The notes under the pieces were generated by a model. That model searched no databases. It saw only the letters and a program-made list of their open reading frames with translations, and was not told where the DNA came from. Positions 58,226 to 64,000 of a stretch of DNA of 64,000 nt are shown in pieces; the first letter of the stretch is position 1, and every line of letters starts with the position of its first letter. Position numbers and translations under genes: made by a program. Source of the stretch: Mrakia gelida (Eukaryota; Basidiomycota; Tremellomycetes; Cystofilobasidiales; Mrakiaceae). The stretch covers positions 310,001 to 374,000 of the forward strand of contig BRON01000018.1 of NCBI GenBank assembly GCA_024345305.1, read 5' to 3'.

Positions 58226-60337
58226 ATGTCTCCCTCACCTCCTCCTTCGGCGCCCTCCCTCCCTTCAACTCTCAAACGGACCCTCTCTCGCGCCTCCTCC
58301 TCCTCTTTATCATCGGTCCCTCCATCGCCTCCACCAGTAGATCCTCCGATCCCAGCACCAGCAACCGCCGATCTTCCTCCTCCTCGGAAACGAGCGAAAA
58401 AGGAGAAGGAGGAGATCGTCTTCCCGGCGAGAAACACGACGAGCACCATCAGGATCGGAGCTCACGTCAGTGCAGCTGGAGGAGTCCAGATGGCTTGCGA
58501 GAATGCTGCCAAGATTGGGTTCGTCTTCTGGGTTTCTTGTGTCGTCTCGATACAGGGGGGGAAGGCAAAGAGCGAGCTCGAGCTTCGAGCTCAATGCTCG
58601 GTGAAGAGCGAAGAGGGTTGAAGCTCATTCTGCTCTCCTCACTCACTCTTCCTGAGTGCTGACCATTGCTTTCTCTCTATCTCTCGACCCTACAGAGCTC
58701 GCTCTTTTGCCCTCTTCCTCAAAAATCAGCGCCAGTGGAGCGGTCCTCCCATCCCCACCGAGACAGTCTCATCTGCCTTCCCCGGCGCTCTCAAAAGTTC
58801 GTCGACGTCACTTCGCCCCTTCGTTTATTCCAGAGGCTGACCCTGCACCCCGTTCGCAGCTCATGAATACGATTCTCGGAGAGATAGTGAGTACCTCTTG
58901 AGAAAGATAGACTATCTCGCTTCACTCGAGTTCGACTGACACCTCGTCGCGTCGCTTTCTTCTCGTGTCCAGTCCTGCCTCATGGATCTTACCTCGTCAA
59001 CCACGCCAACCCCGATCCTGAGAAGCGCGAGAAGTCCTACGAGTGCTTCTTGGACGATCTCAAGAGATGCGAGAGCTTGGGAATCGCGATGTACAACTTC
59101 CAGTGAGTGGGCTCGTTGTTTCTCGAATCTTTCGTTCGTTCGCCTCAGAAGCTGACCTCTTGTCGGCAGTCCTGGATCAGCAATGAAACAAGACAGAGCT
59201 ACTGCCATCGGATACGTCGCTGAAGCCATCAATCGAGCGTTGGGAGAGACGAAGGGCGTGACGATCGTTCTCGAGAACATGGTTCGTTTCGACGCGTCCT
59301 CGACTCTCGTGTCTCGTCTCGAACGTCCAGCTGATCTCCCCTTTCTGTTTCATGACCAATTAGGCTGGGCAAGGAGACGTTCTGGGATCCCGAGCCGAAG
59401 ATCTCAGAGACATCATCGCTCTCGTCGTCGATCAAACTCGCGTTGGAGTCTGCGTCGACACTTGTTCGTTTCCCTCTTCGTTCGACTCAAGCAAACTTCG
59501 CGCCCTGGCTCTGACTCCCTCACCTTTTTTTTGAAAACTTCCTTCAGGTCATCTCCACTCCTCCTCCCTCGACAACTCCCTCTCCCCTCCCTCAGCACTC
59601 CACGAAACCCTCACTCGCTTCTTTACCATCGTCCCTCCTCGCTTCCTTCGAGCTCTCCACGTCAACGACTCCAAGTTCGCCGTCGGACTCAAGAAGGATC
59701 GTCACGAGAACATCGGATTCGGTCACATCGGTCTGGAAGGGTTCTGGGGACTGCTGAGGTGGAAGGGCCTCGAGGGGAGCGACGAGCCTTGGAGTTGGGA
59801 GAATGTGGTTTGGGTTTTGGAGACGCCGAATGATGGGTGCGAGGAGGTTTGGAAGAGGGAGATTGATCTGGTGAGCGATCCCTCGCTGTGGTTCTCTATG
59901 CTCGGAGGCTTTTCGAAGTGCTGATGTCTCGTTCTTTCTTCGTTTCGGACAGCTTCATGAACTCGAGGTCCTGGAGGATCCGTCGCTTATCCCTGAGAGT
60001 GAGTTGACACTTTCTTGTTTTCCTCGCCCATCTGTTACTCTACTGATAGCTCTGCATCCCGTCTTGTGTCCCAGTCCAATCTCGCTGGCGAAAGGAATGC
60101 TCGGCTCTCAAAGCCGCGTTCGCGTCGAAGTCCAAGACGAAGGCTCGAGCTCCCGCGAAGAAGAAGACCGCCAAGAAGGAGGTCGATAGCGACGAGGATG
60201 ACGAGGAACACGATCACGGAGACGAAGAGGAGGAGGACGAGAAACCTGCGAAGAAGCCTCGAGCGACGAAGAAGACGGACGGGAAGAAGCAAGGCGGGAA
60301 GGTCAAGAAGGAGGAGGAGAGCTACGGGGAGGATTAG
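58226..60337 (+). CDS. APN1: AP endonuclease of the endonuclease IV family
   Basis: APN1 cleaves DNA at abasic sites in base-excision repair, using three zinc ions. After a Ser/Pro-rich N-terminus with a basic cluster ([12 protein letters not shown]) the TIM-barrel reads [129 protein letters not shown]. These carry the family's metal ligands (H in GAHVS, H in LPHGS and NFHPG, E in LENMAG, D and H in VDTCH, H in HVNDS, D and H in KDRHENIG). A Lys/Ala/Glu-rich tail (about 80 residues), probably a nuclear localisation element, ends [12 protein letters not shown]. The first intron has a GTTCGT donor at 58519. The fold is complete. Confidence 0.95.
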
Positions 60338-61255
60338 AAGACCTGTTGTGCGAGCCCCTCTTTCAACTTCTGTAATGCATCATTTCAGGTCGTTTCTCTC
60401 CACGGTGGTTCGTTCGAATGGATTTGCTCGAACGCGCGACGCGGGAATCGAAGGTTTCCGGGCGTTTCTCCCCTCGGTTCCAGCTGCAGAGATCTAACCA
60501 CCTTTTCAACTTCAGGCGTAGGCATGCAACTCGTATCAGGCTCTGGCACATCCCTCTCAACTCTACAAGAGAGTCGGCGAGGAAGATCCGGAGCGAGAGC
60601 TCATCTCGAGGTTCGGTCCATTCGACGCGAAACCGTCGCTCTTCACTCTAGCAACCGAACGTCTCAAGATCTGCTGACAGAGAGATCCAAACCTCCCGAC
60701 GCAGACGCTCGAAATACTTCTCGGTAGCTGAAATGGGGGTCGAAGGTTGACCCCGGCGCATCGGACGTCCTTCTCTCCTCGTCCTCTTCCAAAGTTTCTC
60801 GCTCATCTTTCGTCGCTTCTGCAGTCAATCTGACGTGTCTGCTGGATAGTCGAGCCGCCCATCTTGCATACGTTCCAAGAAGGGCCCCCTCGGGACGAAA
60901 GACCTTCGAGAGAGCGGCCTTTTGTTCTCAGCCTTTCGGCTCAGGGCTAAATCAACCAAACGCGTCGACTTTTGTCGGTCTTCCCCCGGAACTTGACAAG
61001 GAGTGGTCTTGAAGATTTCTCTCTTGGCCAGTTGCGAGATGAATGGCCCATGTGCACTCTCTAGAAGTTTTGGAGATGTAGGATAATTTTTGAGGCGTGG
61101 TGAGCGATAGTATGCGTCGGTTCGCCTGTCCGACGAGTTCGCCGCTCGCTCGTCGAGACGCCTGAGTTTGACGTAGGCGCCATAGATCTGACTCCAACTC
61201 CCACTCACCTCATTGGTGCTCAACCACATCACCCTTACCTTCTCTACCCCCTCCC
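60338..61255. other. Intergenic region between APN1 and the MFS gene
   Basis: About 920 bp. The minus-strand frame 60825-61304 (159 codons) overlaps the MFS start and resembles no known family, so I treat it as chance. ACGCGT occurs near 60960. No RNA gene could be supported. Confidence 0.45.
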
Positions 61256-64000
61256 ATGTCTTCCACCAACCCAGGACCTCCCGATCAGGAGCCGTCCCAA
61301 TCATTCCAGAAACCGAGCTCGCACGACCTCGCCTCTCCTTCTCCTTCCTCCCAAGCTCACTCCCAAGCTCCTTCCTCCTCCTCCACCCGCTACGCTCCTC
61401 GGGCTCACTTCTCAGCCGTCCTCGAGGACCCTACACCAGCTCCCCCAGCTCGCTCTCGTTCCAACTCGCCCTCGATCTCAGAAGGACACGGAGCAGCTTT
61501 TACGCCTTTGACGGGTTCCTCCGTCCGACAGGCTCCTCCTCTATCGGCAGCCTCGACCCTCGTCGACATCGAACACTCCCTCGTCGACAACGATCCTCGT
61601 CAATGGTCCGATAGGAAGAAGATGGCCGTGCTTATCATGGTCTCTCTGGGTAGTTTGACTCCGACGTTAGGAGCTGTGAGTACAACGAACGACTCGAGAG
61701 GAACTCTCTTCTCGCGTTTCTCTCCCCTTCGTCCAGCTTCGTTCCCCTTCGTCGTTCAAGCACTGACTTATTATCTTTCCTCTAATCACTTCGCAGGCTA
61801 TCTATAACCCTGCTTTCGACCAACTGAGGACCGAGCTGCATGCGACCGACGCAGAGCTCGCTTTGTCGCTCTCGTTGTTCATCCTATTTCAAGTGAGTAG
61901 GCTCTAGTCTCTCTCAGTCACATGTCTCTCTCTCTCTCTGAGGACGGCGAGATCGTTGCTAACGCATCTGACCCCTCTTCTATCTTTCTCTGCTGAACAG
62001 GGAGGCTGGCCGTGAGTTTCGCCTCCGACGTCGCCCAGTTCGCGACGCGATACTCTGCCGTCTCCATCTCATCAACCTGACCTCCTGTTCCACCTTTCTC
62101 TTCTTCAGTATCTTCTGGTCGAGTATAGCCGAGGTCATCGGTAAGTTCTCCGTCCCTCTCGCTGGTTGTCGCTCGACCGAAAGCGAAGCTCGAATCGTTC
62201 TTTCTCTTCTCCTGGTTTTGCCCTTGCTCTTCGCCTCGCGACCCGTACTCGACCATCTGACCCTTTCTCTACTCCTACATCAGGTCGCAAACCCGTCTAC
62301 CTCACCTCCTACTCGGTTTGTTCTCCTCTCACTCCTTTCAGAAAGGAATCGACTCGTAGCCTGACCTCTTCGTGTTCTTCCCTCCCGCTCTCAGTTATTC
62401 ATCCTCGGAACCGTCGTCGCCTCTCGCGCGAACACCATGCCAGTACTCATCGGAATGCGTATGATTCAAGCTTTCGGATCTTCGGCCGTCATGGCCATCG
62501 GTGCTGGAACTGTTCGTCCTTTCAGCCTTACTCGACGCGTCAGGCCTGGAGCTGATCTTCCTTCGGTCTCTCCTCCCTCTCCTCCAGCTCGCTGACATCT
62601 ACGAACCCAAAGAACGTGGAACTCGAATGGGCTTTTACTACGCTGTTCCTCTTCTCGGACCCAGTCTTGGACCTCTGAGTGAGTTTGAGGACGAGACGGA
62701 CGAACGACGTTTGACTTCTTCGCTGACTTTTCTTCTTCTTCATTCTTCCAGTCGGTGGTGCTCTCACTTCCGCCTTTTCCTGGAGGTCGACCTTTTACTT
62801 TATCGCCGCTACTGGTGGTGTTTCCCTCGTGAGTCTCCGACTTTCTTTTTGATCCTCTTCCTCTCGTCTCGTTTCTTAGGTCGCGAACAGACGCTGACTT
62901 CGTATCTATTTACTTCGCCTCAGGTATCCTTCTGCTTTTTCCCTGATACCTGGAGAAGAGAGCGTTCTCTCGCTTACGTGAGTGCTTGAACGATCGAAGC
63001 GAGGGAGGAACTTAGACGGTCGAAGAGTGGTCCGTCGACGAAGTCCTGACCTCGCTCCTCCTCCTCTTTTTTCCTTCACAGCAAACCGCTCTTAAACGAT
63101 CCGTCGCCTCGGCTCTCGACAATCAGGCTTCCAAGGAGGAGAAGCAGCGTCGGAAGTTCGAGAAGGGTCTGCGAAGTGGAGACGCGACACCGATGCCTGA
63201 GACGCGAGGGCCTTCACCCGACGGAGAGACCATCGCCACCCCCACTGCTGCTGGAAAAAAAACTGAGGTCGATATCGTCGTCGAGGACAAGAAGGAAATT
63301 CTCGGGAGGAGGAAGTGGTGGATCGCTGGGCCGAGGAAACCCGTCGTCGAGCAGGAGTTCAAGCTCAGCCTTCGCGACGTCAACCCTCTGCGTCCCGCTC
63401 TCGCCGTCTTGAAGGAGCCCGTCAACCTTCTTACTGTTTTGGCTTCAGGTGAGTGTCGTTTCCAATCAGTTATTTTCGCTCCCCTTCTCGTCCGAACCTT
63501 CTCTTTCGAGCACGTCTCGTTTTTCCCGCTACGACTGACATCTCTCTCTCTCCATCTGCTCCAGGCATCCTGTTCGGAGGCCAATATGTCATATCTTTTA
63601 CCGCCGCCGTCACCTTTGCTGCTGATCCGTACAACTACGGCTCGCTCAAGGTCGGACTGGTCCTTGTTTCTTTCGGAGGAGGAAACATCCTCGGTGAGCT
63701 TTCTTCGCGCGTCTCGATCTGCGATCCAACCCTTGACCTCGAACTGACTCGACCCCTTTCTTCATCGTCTCTTTCTTCGCAGGTTCGCTGCTTGGAGGAC
63801 GATACTCGGACTTCATGCGAGCCAAGTTGACGAAGGCGAATGGAGGAATTAGTTCGCTCACTTTCTTTCGCTTCCCGTCGAGCTCGAACCTCAACTGACC
63901 CTTCTTTCTTCTTCCTTCATTCACAGCCGAGCCCGAGATGCGACTGAAATCGATGTTCGCTGCCATCCCTGTCATGATCGGATCGTTCTTGGGATACGCT
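61256..64000 (+). CDS. MFS transporter, DHA1 drug/polyamine:H+ antiporter family (partial)
   Basis: The gene encodes the N-terminal two-thirds of a twelve-helix major facilitator and runs off the right edge. The start at 61256 (MSSTNPGPPDQEPSQSFQKP) leads a Ser/Pro-rich cytosolic tail of about 110 residues, then NDPRQWSDRKKMAVLIMVSL, AAIYNPAFDQLRTELHATDA and FILFQGGWPIFWSSIAEVIG. DHA1 signature segments follow: GRKPVYLTSYSLFILGTVVA, GMRMIQAFGSSAVMAIGAGT, LADIYEPKERGTRMGFYYAV and PLLGPSLGPLIGG. After a long charged loop the second half begins LKEPVNLLTVLASGILFGGQ. An 11-nt exon (62001-62011) encodes GGWP. The subfamily matches fungal multidrug or QDR-like carriers; substrate unknown. Confidence 0.88.

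Noticed and set aside
60925..60955. Stretch resembling U2 snRNA stem-loop I (TTCTCAGCCTTTCGGCT)
   Set aside because: The following U2 branch-recognition sequence GTGTAGTA is absent and a four-base insertion breaks the match.
60825..61304. 159-codon ORF on the minus strand before the MFS gene
   Set aside because: Overlaps the MFS start, has no family motif, and lacks the intron pattern of neighbouring genes.
1..64000. Transposons, long terminal repeats, CRISPR arrays, rRNA
   Set aside because: No transposase, reverse transcriptase or integrase motifs, no long direct or inverted repeats and no regular spacer arrays were seen on either strand.

Overview
The window reads as nuclear DNA of a GC-rich, intron-rich basidiomycete yeast. 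A red yeast of the Rhodotorula/Rhodosporidium type (Sporidiobolales) is my inference, from gene content, base composition and splice signals; no rRNA or marker gene is present to prove it. Genes are compact and broken by many introns of about 60-130 nt, usually with a GTGAG or GTTCGT donor, a CTGAC-like branch site and a pyrimidine-CAG acceptor. No transposon, CRISPR array, rRNA or convincing tRNA was found.

Layout, left to right: (-) CSC1/OSCA-type cation channel, cut by the left edge; (-) MYND-finger protein; (+) listerin LTN1, sharing a 162-bp divergent promoter with the MYND gene; about 3 kb without a recognised gene but rich in ACGCGT boxes; (+) PCL-type cyclin; (-) HRD3/SEL1L; (+) cytochrome b2-type L-lactate dehydrogenase; (+) TBL/PMR5-type PC-esterase; (-) vWA-domain protein; (+) ECL1-like zinc protein; (-) PQ-loop vacuolar amino-acid transporter; (+) second MYND protein; (-) squalene synthase ERG9; (+) unrecognised protein with a duplicated domain; about 1.85 kb without a recognised gene, holding a possible structured RNA; (+) FAD-linked oxidoreductase with a very large low-complexity insertion; (+) tiny HMG/YABBY-like protein; (+) SIR2 deacetylase; (-) type II membrane protein with a beta-rich ectodomain; (+) APN1 endonuclease IV; (+) MFS (DHA1) transporter, cut by the right edge.

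The genes do not form one pathway. There are functional echoes: two ubiquitin quality-control components (LTN1 on ribosomes, HRD3 at the ER), two nuclear genome-maintenance enzymes (SIR2, APN1), several membrane transporters or channels, and a cyclin with a candidate MCB-rich upstream region.

The most unusual signals concern gene architecture. There are at least seven exons of 8-14 nt in five genes, each placed by conserved protein sequence, including three in a row in SIR2. GTTCGT donors recur, there is a clear GC-AG intron, and ACGCGT is in excess across introns and intergenic DNA. I found no clear new multi-gene system. The best candidates for undescribed biology are the microexon and splice-signal pattern, the duplicated-domain protein at 42890-44839, the structured-RNA candidate near 45.6-45.8 kb, and the large insertion in the FAD enzyme.
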